Below the pieces are notes generated by a model. That model searched no databases and was not told the origin of the DNA. It saw only the letters and a program-made list of their open reading frames with translations. A DNA stretch of 64,000 nucleotides, from NCBI GenBank assembly GCA_948567375.1, contig OX419756.1, positions 5,337,001-5,401,000 on the forward strand, read 5' to 3'. The translations under genes and the position numbers were made by a program. Of the stretch, positions 22,798 through 34,301 are shown piece after piece. How positions within the stretch are numbered: position 1 is the stretch's first letter; the number at the start of each line of letters is the position of its first letter. This DNA comes from Lunularia cruciata. Taxonomy: Eukaryota; Streptophyta; Marchantiopsida; Lunulariales; Lunulariaceae.

Positions 22798-24632
22798 TGT
22801 GATACGCACATAATTTTTTTTGGATGAGTTTTGAAGAAGAAATGTCTTGCTTAAACCAAATTGAAACCAAATGGAGAAGAAATGAGGGGAAACTTGTATT
22901 TTGATCAAGCCTAAGGAAGTCAACTTTGTATTGGAGGAAGAAAGACTCGGATTGGATCAAACCCAAAGAAGCTTACTTCGTGTCAGAGGAGGAAAAATTT
23001 GGATCGCATGTTGAAAGAGGGAAGACCCAAAGGAGGAAGAGAAGTTGTAGGTCAGGATTCTTGCGGGGGCCATATCTTAGTTACCACAAGTCCAAATCGT
23101 GCATGCTATATTTCGTTGGAAGCGTCTCATTCATGGCTTTCTATTGCCACGAAAAATCGCAAAGTTTGAAGGTATTTAGAAGAAGTTACAAGTATTTGAA
23201 GTTCCGGGAGTAGATGTGAAGAGTAGTTTGGTGTCTTCGGGTCAATGTGACTTTGGACTTCGTACTTACATGACTTCGTGTCATGAGACTTTGCTTCAAG
23301 ACAAACATGATTCAACCCGAGGAAGTTAGAGTAGGATAAGAAGATAATTATGATACTCATGATTTCAATTTCAGTTTTGATTGAAGATGGAACATGAATT
23401 GAAAGAGAAGTAGCACTAGTGAATAAACCCAAAGTGCAAGATCAGACAGTAAGTGTCTTCTGGTCAGTTACGTGAGTGATTAAGAGAAAGTGGATTACAA
23501 ATTGAAGGTGTAGATAGTGTATTTATCCTTTCAATTACAATTCTTGATGATGACACAGTAGAATTAGTAAAGGAATTGATAGTAGTTAGACCCGAAGTAA
23601 GAGAGATAGGAATGCAGATGTCTTCAGATTTGACATTTGACACTTTAGAGAAGAGTAGGTTGGGAGATAGAGATTTAGAAGGCTTAATTATGATAGGAAT
23701 TGCAGATTAGGAAGGAGAAGTGTTAGAATTAGTGGAGAAATTAGGAGTTGTGAAACCCGAGGATAGAGTAGTAGGAAGTAAAGTTACTTTGGCTTTGGGA
23801 TTGGAACCCAAAGAAGTAGACATTGGATCGGATTAGTAATTGATTTGAGATTTGAATAGACAAATATGAAGGGTTGCATTGTCATTTCGGATCTGCAGGT
23901 TTGTAGAGGCATTAGGAAGAGGTGCATTAGGAAGATAATTGTCGATTGCTTTACTATTTAAGAGTGGCATTCGCATTCTTATGTTGTTCAGTGCTCATTA
24001 ATTATGAGAATAGATAAAACAAAGTGCTGTGAAGCAATGCTCGTCACTTGAGCTTGATTCCGAGTATCAACGTTGTGATTGTGTTTGTGAGTGTGTGGAG
24101 AAATTCAAAGTGCAAGTCAGTGTGCTTGTTGGATGTTGGATTCCGCAGTCTTGATCTTCATTCGATGTGTTTGATACTGAGTGAAGTGCAATCGGAGCAA
24201 TGCCTTGACATATCTGAGAGGAATTGTAGTGTTGGTAGTATTTTGCATTTGTGAGTGCAACACAAAGTTGATGTGAAACAATTTTGATCAAGGAAGTTGT
24301 GCCTTTAGTAGAGAGGTGGAACACAATTCTAAGGCAAAGTTGTTTTGGAGTGAAGTGCCATTTTCGGGAGAGCCAGAATCATCACAATCAAGATTGTTTG
24401 GAAAGAATTGATGGAGTTGTGATTAAGGAGTGTGAATTCATGACAAGACTGCGAATCAGTGCTTGTTACTCTCTTTTGGGTGTTGTTTCTACGTGAGAAA
24501 TTAAAGACGCAACCAAGAAGAGCTGCAATTGTTACTTTGACTTTGTATTTGACCAATTCTGACTAGTATCTCTACGGGAGAAAACTTTACTTACCTTATT
24601 ATTGCAAAAGTGATATTTGCCGGGTTGTCACA
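22798..24632 (+). mobile_element. family-B solo LTR, short form (Bs3), 1.84 kb
   Basis: It starts TGTGATACGCACAT and ends GGGTTGTCACA. It is flanked by GACAA (22793-22797) and AACAA (24633-24637), a target duplication with one change. Joining the flanks restores the uninterrupted sequence seen in C2 near 35050. It is homologous to Bs1 and Bs2 at both ends, but the middle, which holds most of their ORF, is missing or diverged. Confidence 0.75.
23440..23836 (+). pseudogene. remnant of the LTR-encoded ORF in Bs3
   Basis: The plus frame reads VRPEVREIGMQMSSDLTF, then KSRLGDRDLEGL, KPEDRVVGSKVT and EVDIGSD before TAG 23834. It matches the last 130 or so codons of the Bs2 frame, with one internal stop near 23710. 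The N-terminal and coiled-coil parts are absent. Confidence 0.55.
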
Positions 24633-24639
24633 AACAAGT

Positions 24640-25660
24640 CAGACTTCCCTAATCTTTCACACTATATGAGGCATTGTAGACTACATCCATGGTTCCTAGA
24701 TGTCCTAGTGCAGGTGTGGTAGGTGGTGATGGAATGCATGATGGACTACCTACTCATCAGCCACCTGCTACTACACAAACTGAGTCTAGCATAATGTTGG
24801 GGGCAGCTCAATTGATTATGTAGCGTCCTTTGTTTTCAGCCAATGACATGTTTACATTGGGAGTTGTCCCAACTCCAGTGTTTTGGTTGGCTGCCATGCT
24901 TTGTGAGAGTAGGGATGATGTGGTTCCTATTACTAGAGCAAAGGTGGTTGGTAGTGGAGTTGACTTGGTTGAGGAGCATGGAATCCAATCAGTGACAAGT
25001 GGTTTATGGCAAGCAGCAGTGACTAGATTGGAGGAGTTGCCAACTAGACCGGCCTTTGAGTGAGCGCGGTTCACACTTGATGTTGTCCTATTGGATAACC
25101 AGAGGAGGATTTTCCATTTGGTGGGACCTTCAAGGAAGGTTTGTACACCACAAAGAGTTTTGTTAGACTCTAGTGCACAGCCCTTTATGTTGGGGAAGTT
25201 GTCAATTTGGAGTTACAAAAGACCGATGTGGAGAGGTGTCAATTTCAGATCCAAACATCTTTAGGTGATGGTTTGACACAATACATCACATGTGGGGAGC
25301 TTGTTGTCAGGTTCAGCCTAGTCATCTGACTGATAGCTTGGTGGTGAGAGCTCAGGCTATTGCGACAATAGCTGAGTCATTGATGTGCAAGTTGGGGGAG
25401 TAGTGTTATACCCCATGGGTTTTAGTATTGACTATTGGGAGGAGACAACCTCCTATAGACCAAGTTGGCAATCTGGTGAGGGATGGGTATGTCGCCTACC
25501 AATACGCTTCAGTAGTGGTAGTCTTGGCTCACTTCAGTCCAAGACCATGGCAACATCAATTTTAGCTTTCAGTGGTGCAGTTACTTGTCCTAATGTCTTG
25601 TTGGAATGGAACGCTCATGCAGAGGATACTCCAATACCAGAGGAGATCACTCGGATTTGA
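24640..25660 (+). pseudogene. protease-region polyprotein of C1
   Basis: Segments recognised in order: LFSANDMFTLGVVPTPVFW (24832), RFTLDVVLLDNQ (25068), the protease-like VLLDSSAQPFML (25160; the usual DSG is DSS), and VGGVVLYPMGFSIDYWEETT with PSWQSG (25391-25470). The last is a conserved stretch after the protease in this plant Ty3 group. Several stops interrupt it. Its counterpart in C2 is 34993-35785. Confidence 0.6.
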
Positions 25661-25789
25661 AGTACAAGTGGGATTGTTCCATCCACCTTGGATGTTCCAT
25701 TGTGGAGCTCAACGGAAGCATTGGAGCAACATGCAGATCAGTTGGTGCAATAGGCTTGGAGTGGAGCCTTCATACCATTAGGAGATGAG

Positions 25790-26345
25790 TGTGAGGATGA
25801 GCCTCCAAAGTCAATTGCTTTGACATCTCTGGATACCACACTCATTGCTTGGCAGTATCCTACAAAGGGGATATGTTTATTGGAGTTGTAAGATGGGATT
25901 AGCACCAGACTAGCTACGGTATTATAGGCGGGTATATGAGTACAAATGTACTTGTATGTAGAGAGAGATGAGACTGGTAGGCGAGTCTCTCTACATCATG
26001 TGGCACACTTGGCTTATCGATATCCGGAGTTATTACTGATGTCAATAGTCAAAGGTTACCAAAATGCCTTACCAGCAGACATTTCCTTACTGGGTGCGCA
26101 TGATTTGGAGAGATATGGACCTATTCACTTGGTGATTTTTGGATGACCATGTTAGGGACATACCTGTGCTGGCCAAGGTTTCAGTCTTCAAGACCCTCAT
26201 TTTGGTGTGTTTTGGGAGATGTTATGGATACTACAGCATCTCCAGGTTCATCAGTCCGTTTGTCCAGCTTACCTTTTGGAACGTTCCTTTGATAAGTAAT
26301 TCTTACAGTAGAGTGGTGGTGAGTACACATCAGGTCCATTCCTAA
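25790..26345 (+). pseudogene. fossil cytosine-5 DNA methyltransferase domain in C1
   Basis: Directly after the protease region, conserved blocks of a C5-MTase are readable in order. A motif-I-like block (LLEL-stop-DGISTRLATVL) lies at about 25875-25925. A motif-II-like VERDETGRRV lies at 25954. IVKGYQNALPADISLLG is followed by the catalytic-loop block G-stop-PC-stop-GHTCAGQG at 26141-26180, where Trp and Gln codons of GWPCQG have become TGA and TAG. FWEMLWILQHLQ follows. A motif-VI-like NVPLI at 26280 is out of frame by a short deletion. The catalytic Cys codon (26150-26152) survives. Such enzymes methylate cytosine in DNA. This copy is dead. Confidence 0.65.
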
Positions 26346-26350
26346 ATTGG

Positions 26351-27059
26351 TGCCCAAGCCAACTGGTCCCCCTTCACTTGTTGTCCTAATGACTATGCCA
26401 CTGTTATCTATACACTTGTAGCTCTGGCTAGGAGAGGCAGTTTGATTCCATTCTTGGTGATCCTGGTGGCTTAGGACTTAGATACAAACTTCTCTTATAT
26501 CAAATGTCAAATGGTGGCAGAGTCAATCCCATATTGTTTTATGAGATGGAGGGTTTTTGTTTAGATTTCTTGTGATTGGACCCCCTCCATTCTCTACTTC
26601 CTGTTTGTGTACCACGTTTGTGTGAGGTGCCCTAACTCTTGAGCGTTGGCGCTCTAGTGTGCTCTTGATAGTGAGGCTGGAGTGATGACCAGTCAGACTA
26701 CCTTTGTTTCTCTCTGGTGAGGCAAGAAGTGATGACCTGCAGACCATGAGAGTGAGTGTTGTGATGGCAGGTTATAGGTTGCCCTTTCTCCTAGTGTAGT
26801 TATCTCAGTTGTCTCAGAGTTACATTAGTGGGTGGTGTTCTGTAGGTGTTTGCATTTGGTGGGGTACTTGCGGTTGCGACTTGCAGTTGCAGTTGTGGTT
26901 ACTTTGTCACAATGGAGTTTGTTGGAGAATCCAGAGGAGTTAGCCTTGTTGTACACTGTGGGTTTACTCAAAGTGGTGCTTGGTATCAGCCTGTATCTCA
27001 AGTCCTAGTGAGAGAGGAGATTCACTATGAGTTGGAGTTTGACAAGGAGCTGATTTAGT
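26351..27059 (+). other. no recognisable gene between C1 and C2
   Basis: The junction between C1 and C2, possibly including LTR sequence of family C. I see no TG...CA pair, primer site or conserved domain. An open stretch at 26846-27058 (70 codons) matches nothing I know. Confidence 0.4.
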
Positions 27060-28500
27060 TGAGAGTGCACTTGGTGTGTCCGCACCATTGTTGTGGGACA
27101 TAGACAAGATTTATGGGGCCTCCAAAGGCCCTAGGCGTTACTCTGGTACAATGGGTACTATTGAGTTGGATGACTTCATCCAGGAGTTTGATAGTTGGTA
27201 TGATTTGCAGTAGATGCGGAACTTGACTTTGTTCACACCTTATATGGCATGGAAGGGGTTGTTTCGCCGCTTGGAGGGTCTGCCGATGGATGACTACCAT
27301 GAGTTCAGGAGAGTTCATTTGGAGGAGATTGAGTTATAGAGACAATATTGGTCTCTAAACTATGTCTCTATCACTTTAAGCTCGGTGGCCAAGAGTAGAT
27401 CGGCTGTACCTACGAGTTCTAGCTCAAGTAGTGTTGGTGGAGCTAGTGGAGGTGCACTAGTTAGAGATTGTGTTACCACTAGTGGAGGTACCTCTATAGG
27501 AGGTGGTGTGGTACCGGGGTTTAACCCCATGGTGGAGTTCTTTTAGTGTTTGAGGCAAAACTACTAGGGAGTATGGATTGACAAGCTGAGGAGCTTGTCA
27601 ATCGAGTAGGCTCCCTCCAGCAAAAGGCCGGAGAGAGCCTACGTGAGACATACACTTGCATGAGGTGGTTGATCAGTTTCACTCAGGGAGTTACTAAGGC
27701 CCAAGCCATCCAGTTTTGGTATGGGATACTGGACAAGGAGTTACGACGTAGAGTTTGTGATGCTATGTTGTTGCAGGTTACTTTCCACACTTTGGCAGAG
27801 GTCTTTGGTTTGGCTGAGCGTATTGAGCTCAACATGGTGGAGGAGAGAGTGGTGACATCTTGATTTGGTAGGGAGACCTCATCCACGGATGTGACTTCTT
27901 CTAGAGTGCAGTAGAGTGTGCCACACCTTGTTGGTTTTCAAAGATAGGGTGGACAGCCCAGATCCTATGGAGCGAATGGAGTTAGACCCTTACCTTCATT
28001 TTTGGGTCAATAGCAGCCAGTGAGTCGTAGTGTTGCTTGTTGGACTTGTGGTGGACCTCACCATAGGATAGATTATACTGAAGGCAGCGGACCTAATACC
28101 TCTGGTGCATCACAACTAGCACAGAGGCAGTGTGAGCATTGCCACAAATTTGGTCACACTAGTGATCGGTGTTTTGACCTACACCCAAAGTTATAAAGTG
28201 GTAAGGCTGTTATGGCAGGTAGTAGAGGAGCTCCATTTCATGGAGGACGAGGTGGTAAAGGTGGTGGTAGAGTATCTACACCTACTAGGAGTGCAGTACC
28301 TGCCCTTGCTTTTGATACAACTATGGCTACTTGGATTGAGCATTTGGAGCAGAGATTGGCTAGTATAGCTATTACTCAGAGGAGATCAAATTCGAGTGTT
28401 GAGGCTTCCACCTCATATGCTGGTGATAGAGATGCTTTGGATTTCATGTGCGGAGCAACACAAGTGGATGCATCTATAGTAGTGACTAGGACTGTAGTAC
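27060..28500 (+). pseudogene. gag of C2
   Basis: Blocks in order: YSGTMGTIELDDFIQEFDSW, MAWKGLFRRLEGLPMDDY, FNPMVEFF, GVWIDKLRSLSIE, FTQGVTKAQAIQFWYGILDKEL, ERIELNMVEE, then two zinc knuckles (CWTCGGPHHRIDY and CEHCHKFGHTSDRC) and ATWIEHLEQRL. Many stops and frame changes. It is cut at 28500 by A3 and continues at 34993. Confidence 0.65.
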
Positions 28501-29191
28501 TATAACACCTATTTGTGCATGTGTGTGGTATTGTGATATTTAGCTTGGTATTACAAGTACTTGAGAGATATTATTTATATAGAGATAAAGGATGGTTCTA
28601 CATTAGTCATGATTAGCTAAAGTTAGTCGTAGCTAAGATAGAGAGGAGCTTACTTTAGAGGAAGTGGAAGAGATGAGCACCACTATTTTGGATTCTAGTG
28701 TGTTGACTTGGTATTATTCCTAGGTGTTTGGCTTTGAGGAAAGAGTTGAGAACTCTTGGGCCCGCAAGCCTTTTTGTTTTGGATTCTTCTTAAGTCCAAG
28801 GATAGCCCATGTGAAGTAATCCTTGACTTAGTGGTTGGGTCAAGATAAGATCACATGCTAGTGGAATATGCCCACGGGAATGGATATTCCTTTCTACTTT
28901 TTGACTTTACTTGACTTTTAGCCTAGTAAGTTGAGTTACTCCAGTAACTAATAACTTTGGTGCATAGCTATTTCACAAGTATATAAAAAAGGGGTGAGGA
29001 GGTACTCATCATCCTTTCATTTGCAACTATCTCTCTCTCATTGAGTTCTCTAGTGAGCAATATCTTGAGTCTTGGAGTGTTAGCCTTGGAGGAAAATGAT
29101 GGAGTTTGGGTTCCTTGCCTTCTTAGTCCATGGTGTGCTACCATAATAGCCATCAGAGGTTCATCCTGAGTGAGAGACAGGCCAGCTCACA
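28501..29191 (+). repeat. 5' LTR of A3
   Basis: 691 bp, TATAACACC (mutated from TGTAACACC) to GCTCACA. The TATA box TATATAAA is at 28980-28987. Confidence 0.88.
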
Positions 29192-29232
29192 TTTTTGGTT
29201 CTGTTGCGGTGACCTCTCAAGAAGGCAAGATA

Positions 29233-29403
29233 ATGTTCTGCGCTCAATTCTACATTAGGTAGAAGGAGGCTATGAGAGCTCAATGGGAGAGAACATTAGG
29301 AGAAGAGATGGCTGAACTTATGTTAGAGAACCAAGATCCATTTGTATACCCGTTAGTTCATTGTGATATCTTTGAAAGGATTTTGTACATCTTGTACATA
29401 TGA
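29233..29403 (+). pseudogene. small leader ORF of A3, broken
   Basis: The ATG and RTLGEE core match A1, but TAG occurs ten codons in. The following 29404-30299 is leader sequence including the 250-bp duplication. Confidence 0.35.
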
Positions 29404-29834
29404 GAGGAATTGGAGAGATTGTGTGAGGTGGATTGCAGATTTTGGGGATTAAGGTGATTTTGGGCAAAATCTCAAATTTGAGATCTGGACTTGAAATTTC
29501 TACACATGATAGCTTGGGTTGTCCTTCAGTTAGCATACTTGAAATTATTGTGAGAGCTATTATGTGCATTGGGCTAGAACTTTTGATCCATTTGTATACC
29601 ATGTAGTTCATTATGATGTCTTTGAAATGATTTTGTACATCTTGTACACATGAGAGGAATTGGAGGGATTGTGTGAGGTGGATTGCAAATTTTGGGGATT
29701 AAGGTGATTTTGGGTAAATCTTAAATTTGAGATCTGGACTTGAAATTTCTACATATTACAGCTTGGGTTGTCATTCAGTTAGTTTACTTGAAATTATTGT
29801 GAGAGCTATTATGGGCATTGGACTAGAATTTCTG
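29335..29834 (+). repeat. 250-bp tandem duplication in the A3 leader
   Basis: GATCCATTTGTATACC at 29335 recurs at 29585. The two units stay alignable over about 250 bp with scattered differences. A1 and A2 have a single copy. Confidence 0.8.
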
Positions 29835-30299
29835 AAAGTTGATAGGGTAAACTGCTCCTACAACTGCATGCTCTCTAGAAAATTGTACAGAGTCTGCCCT
29901 TTCTTCAATTTTTAGTGGATTTTCTTGAAACTTTCTAGGAATATTCAGTGCATTATGTTGTAACAAATGCCTTAAAAATTAGAGAGTGATCATTCTTTCA
30001 CAGGGATTTATGAGTTTTTGAAGTGAGGGGGGTGGTTTTCAGACCAAATCTGAAATATATGTGTTGAATAGAAAGGTGTCTAGGCCAAATGGCTCAATGA
30101 ACAGATCTGAAATTTCGCAGAGAGGGACACTCTAGAGTTATGATCAAGTGTGCAAAATTTCAGAGGACTGTGACATACAAGTTGGGATATTATAGTGTCA
30201 TTGTGAAGAAGGGTCAATTCTGCAGAGTGTAGATCTCATGCATGAGGAGTTTGAGAGCAACAAAAAGCATGTTTGAATTTTTAGATTCATCTTGGGAAC

Positions 30300-30773
30300 A
30301 TTGAGGGTCATCAAGAGTGGAAATTGGGATTATGCAAGGTTCTCCAAGGGTTTGAGGTGATTGTAGGGATGGATTTGAGGAAAAGAGAGTTTACAATAGA
30401 ATTTGGAGAGAGTGTTGAGAGGATCCAAAAACCTACACTACTTGGATGAAAGAGTGAGTCTAAGCGCTTCCTATGTAGAGAGAAGGGACATAAGGCAAGT
30501 TCATGTCCATTGACCTTTGAGAGCAAAAGATTGAGGGAAAGGAGAGGCTTAATTGACTTGGGTTTGCATATTGGACCTTCTTCACCAAGATTGGGAGGGA
30601 GAAGATCTAAGACCAAGGAGTTGTGTGTGGTTTGTGGAGTTGAAGGACTTCCAAAAGGATATGAGTGTAGTGGAGTAAAATCACTTTTGGAGGCTTTGGT
30701 GAAGGAACTTGGAGAGAGTCTTATTATAGCTACAAAAATACTATCACCTTCATCAGCTAGTTCTCAAGATTAG
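30300..30773 (+). pseudogene. accessory zinc-knuckle ORF of A3
   Basis: 474 bases, collinear with A1 and A2. The start codon is ATT instead of ATG. Codons 6-7 (GAG TGG) are intact here, and this is what shows the A1 and A2 stops to be derived. A TGA lies near 30447, before the first knuckle, which reads FLCREKGHKASSC with its first Cys changed (Arg). The second part is open from 30510. Confidence 0.65.
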
Positions 30774-32252
30774 TGATGGAGATAATCTTTCAACTTATGG
30801 ATAAACTATCTATGAGGGTTCGATTAATATGCACCCTAGGATTTGATGTTGCTATAGAAATCTTGGAGCAACCTAAAACTTTTGTGGTCCCTAGTGTGGA
30901 TTACTCTCAAATGGTGTTAGTCATGTACATACTCTATTAGTTATTGAGTGAGAGAAAAGAAAAGAGAAAAAGAAAAAATTGAGAGAAAGGAAAGATAGTG
31001 AGAGGTTAAGATAGGGAAACTTCCGGTTTTCTTTGGCAAGGATGGAGAAGATGTGGAGGCCTTTGTGAGAGACTTCAAGAGAGCTTGCATAGGAATCAAT
31101 GAGAGGAGGAAGAATGAGTGGGTCTTATTATTACCAAATTTCTTTGAGGATGCAGCATATACATGGTATGAGTCAGAATACCAAAAGAGAAAGAGGAGAG
31201 ATGGGCAAGAAGAGTCTTGGGAGACTTTGACTTCAGCACTCATTGAGAATTTTCTTCCTGATGAGATTTATGAGAGATTGATGAGTGAGGTTACCTTTCT
31301 CAAGCAAGGAGATGGAGAGAAAGTGAGGGTCTATGTGGAAATAGTGGAAAAGTTAGAGTCTAGATTTTGTATAGTGTTGAGGAAGGATGGGGATGATGTG
31401 GAGACTACTATGATAGGCATAGGGGCCATGCTCACCAAGAATTTTGTGGGAGGATTGAGACCATAAATTAGAAGCAAGGTGAGATATGAGAAACCTTCTT
31501 CCAAGGTTGAAGCTATCAAGATCGCAATTCATATGGAGGAGAGTTTGGAAGAGGATGAGAGTGATTTGGTGGTGAAGTAGGTTGTGCATCCTCCTCAAGG
31601 CTACAAGTATAGTGGAACTTCTGATACTTTGGTGGCAAGGGTTGCACCACAAGAAGTATGTGCTCTTGTTCTTGCACCTCTACCAAAGGATCCACTTCAA
31701 ACCATCACAGAACAACTAGTGTATTTTAGTAAGAAGTGCATTTTTGGATGTGAAGAAGGTCTAATTTTGGGGCACATCATCTCCAAGGATGGAATAGCAA
31801 TCTTGAGAAGGTGAGGTAAATCTTAGACCTTCCATTCCCTTCAAGCTTGACAAAGTTTTGCCAATTCTTGGGGATGGTTGGGTACTATAGGAGGTTCATC
31901 TTCTCATTTTCCAACAAGGCTTATGCATCAACCATCTACATGAAGAAGGGTGTAGATTACATGGTGATTTTGGAGGACAAGAAGGCTCTCCTTGGAGGAC
32001 AAGGAGGCTTTTGAAGAGCTCAAGCAATCCCTTGTTCTAGCTCCAATTCTTGCTAACCTAATTGGAGTAAGCCTTTCATCCTCTACACTGATGCTTCTAA
32101 TGTAGCTATAGGATGTACTCTTAGTCAATTAGACCAAGATGGGCATGATCATCCAATAGCTTATGCTAGTAGGCAGATGGTTTCAGCAGAGAAGAACTAC
32201 TTTGTCATGGAGAGAGAAGGGTTGGCAATGATCTTTGGTCTCAAGAAGTTTA

Positions 32253-32866
32253 GACACTACTTGATTGGAGGGAAAGCCACCATTGTCATCGAGCACAAGG
32301 CTTTGAAGTACATCTTCAACAAGCCTAATGTTAAGGGAGACTAGCAAGGTGGATGATTCTCTTGTCTGAGTATGACTACACCATTGAGGATAGGCTAGGA
32401 AAGAAACATGCAAATGCTAATTTGTTATGTACAACCTATGATCATGATGGAGATGAGCCAGTGGATGATTCCTTCCCGGATGAGGAGCTCATGACAATCT
32501 CAGTCACTCAAGAGGTTCCAATGGAGTACAAGGAGATTGTGGATATTCTTTTTACAAAAGAAAAGACACTACTTGATTGGAGAGAAAGCCACCATTGTCA
32601 TGGAGCACAAGGCTTTGAAGAAAATCTTCAACAAGCCTAATGTTAAGGGAGACAAGCAAGGTGGATGATACTCTTGTCTGAGTATGACTACACCATTGAG
32701 GATAGGCTAGGAAAGAAACATGCAAATGCTAATTTGTTATGTACAACCTATGATCATGATGGAGATGAGCCAGTGGATGATTCCTTCCCGGATGAGGAGC
32801 TCATGACAATCTCAGTCACTCAAGAGGTTCCAATGGAGTATAAGGAGATTGTAGATATTCTTACCT
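32253..32866 (+). repeat. 312-bp tandem duplication in A3 pol
   Basis: GACACTACTTGATTGGAG at 32253 recurs at 32565. Two open stretches with the same sequence (YDYTIEDRLGKKHANANLL) result. Near-identity of the units suggests a recent event. The sequence after the second unit (about 32867-32960) is filler made of short local repeats. Confidence 0.85.
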
Positions 32867-33401
32867 CCCACAATAGAGTTTAGCTACAAGGAGATTGTGA
32901 ACCCCAAAAAAGAATATCCATTTGAAAAACATTTTGAAAAAGAATATCCTCAACCATTCTGGATATTCTTTTTCACCAAGGAGCAGATGGTCTACTTCAA
33001 AGAGTAGTGGGTAAGGAAGAGTCTATCATACTCATAAAGGAGTTTCATGAAGGTCTAGTATGTGGAAGACACTTTGCAGGAAAGGTGACGGCTTTCAAGA
33101 TTCTAGATGCAGGTTACCATTGGAGAGGGATTTTCAAGGATTGTCTTGATTATTGCAAAACTTATCATGTTTGTCAAGCTTTTGCTAGAAAGTCTACATC
33201 CACTCCTCCACTTAGATCAATTCCATTGCTAGGACCTTTTGAGAAGTGGGGAATTGATTTTGTAGGTCCTCTCAATAGAACCCCAAGGAACAATCGGTAC
33301 ATTGTTGTAGTTACTGATTATCTCACCAAGTGGGTTGAGGCTAGACCATTGAGGGACAAGAATGAAGATGAAGTTGGAAGATTTCCTTATGAACATATTA
33401 T

Positions 33402-33537
33402 CATAACAACTGGTCCACCATAGGTTGAATTAAAACCCAATCCTCTTGTACTAGGGTTGGCTTCTCGCAGTTCTCTCTAAAACACCAATGGTAGCTAGGA
33501 ACTGAACTGTCTCACGATTTTCTAAACCCAACTCAAC
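33402..33537 (-). pseudogene. mitochondrial LSU (26S) rRNA fragment inserted in A3 integrase
   Basis: On the minus strand the patch reads like the 3' domain of bacterial-type LSU rRNA: GGGTTTAGAAAATCGTGAGA, GACAGTTCAGTTCCTA, AGAGAACTGCGAGAAGCCAA, CCCTAGTACAAGAGGA and CAACCTATGGTG. The CAACCTATGGTG and AGAACTGCGAGGAGCCAACC style segments match plant mitochondrial 26S rather than chloroplast or cytosolic rRNA, as I remember them. It sits between ATTATCA and CACTAGG, which are adjacent in A1, so it is a clean insertion. Differences look mainly like transitions. Confidence 0.75.
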
Positions 33538-34301
33538 ACTAGGTTGGGGTGCCTTTTGGAGTTGGTTTCTAAAAGAGGAGGAGAGTTTACAGGAAACATC
33601 ACCAGAGCCATGCTACGACATTTCTCTATCACACATAGAGTAACTACATCCTATAAGCCAAATTCCAATGGCTTGGCAAAAAGAACCAATCAGACCTTGT
33701 GCATGATGTTGGCCAAGAATGCAGAAATGGAGGGGGCTGAACATCATTGGGACAAGAGGATTCATGCAATTTTGTGTGAGTATAGGACAACCATGAAGAC
33801 TTCCACCGGATATTCTCCATTTCAATTGGTATATGGTCTTGAGTCTACCTTACCTATTCACTTAGATCTTCCTACCTTCCAATGCATTCATAGGAGATTG
33901 AAGAAAACACAAGGAGGTGATGCAAAGAAGTCATGGAAGGATCAACTCATGGAGTTGGAAGAGGCAAAAGCAATTGCTATGGTTCGAGTGGAGCAAGCCC
34001 ACAGGAAACAAAAGGAGAGCTATGACAAGAGGCAAGGGAAGAAGAAGGTGGAGCCTTTTGAAGAAGGTGATTGGGTAATGTTGTTTGATTCCATTGGTTC
34101 AAGAGAGTGCAAAAGAAGTTTTTGCCTCAGTACTTTGGACATTTCATAGTTGAGAAGGTGTGGAGAAATTACACCTATGATCTCAAGGAGTAGGGAGGAA
34201 GACATTTTGATAGAATTAACCATGATAAGTTGAGGATGTACCATAGAAGGTAGAGAGACCTTCACTTTGAGGACAAAGTGAAAACTTAGTCCCGGGGTAA
34301 A

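Larger units (their letters stand above)
22286..26500 (+). mobile_element. degenerate Ty3/gypsy element, family C, copy C1
   Basis: It starts inside gag because A2 is inserted at its left. The zinc-knuckle end of gag (22286-22780) is followed by the Bs3 insertion (22798-24632), then protease (24640-25660) and a cytosine methyltransferase-like domain (25790-26345). C2 at 27060-35785 matches the gag and protease parts. The right boundary is not sharp, and I cannot find RT or integrase. Confidence 0.65.
31011..34150 (+). pseudogene. gag-pol of A3, deleted and broken
   Basis: The gag start is ATA instead of ATG (31011). Gag reads well at 31053-31466. Near 31726, late gag (QTITEQL) jumps to late RT (KKCIFGCEEGL), removing the zinc knuckle, protease and the RT catalytic core. 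RNase H pieces follow, then the 312-bp duplication and the integrase zinc finger (HEGLVCGRHFAG, CKTYHVCQ; 33007-33423). A mitochondrial-rRNA-like insert interrupts the integrase core, and the frame resumes at 33544 (SKRGGEFTG, LAKRTNQTL; the catalytic Asp of SDRGGEF and the Glu of AERT are both Lys). Confidence 0.88.

Noticed and set aside
29335-32866. CRISPR-like or satellite array in A3
   Set aside because: Only two units each of 250 and 312 bp with no spacers: simple tandem duplications.
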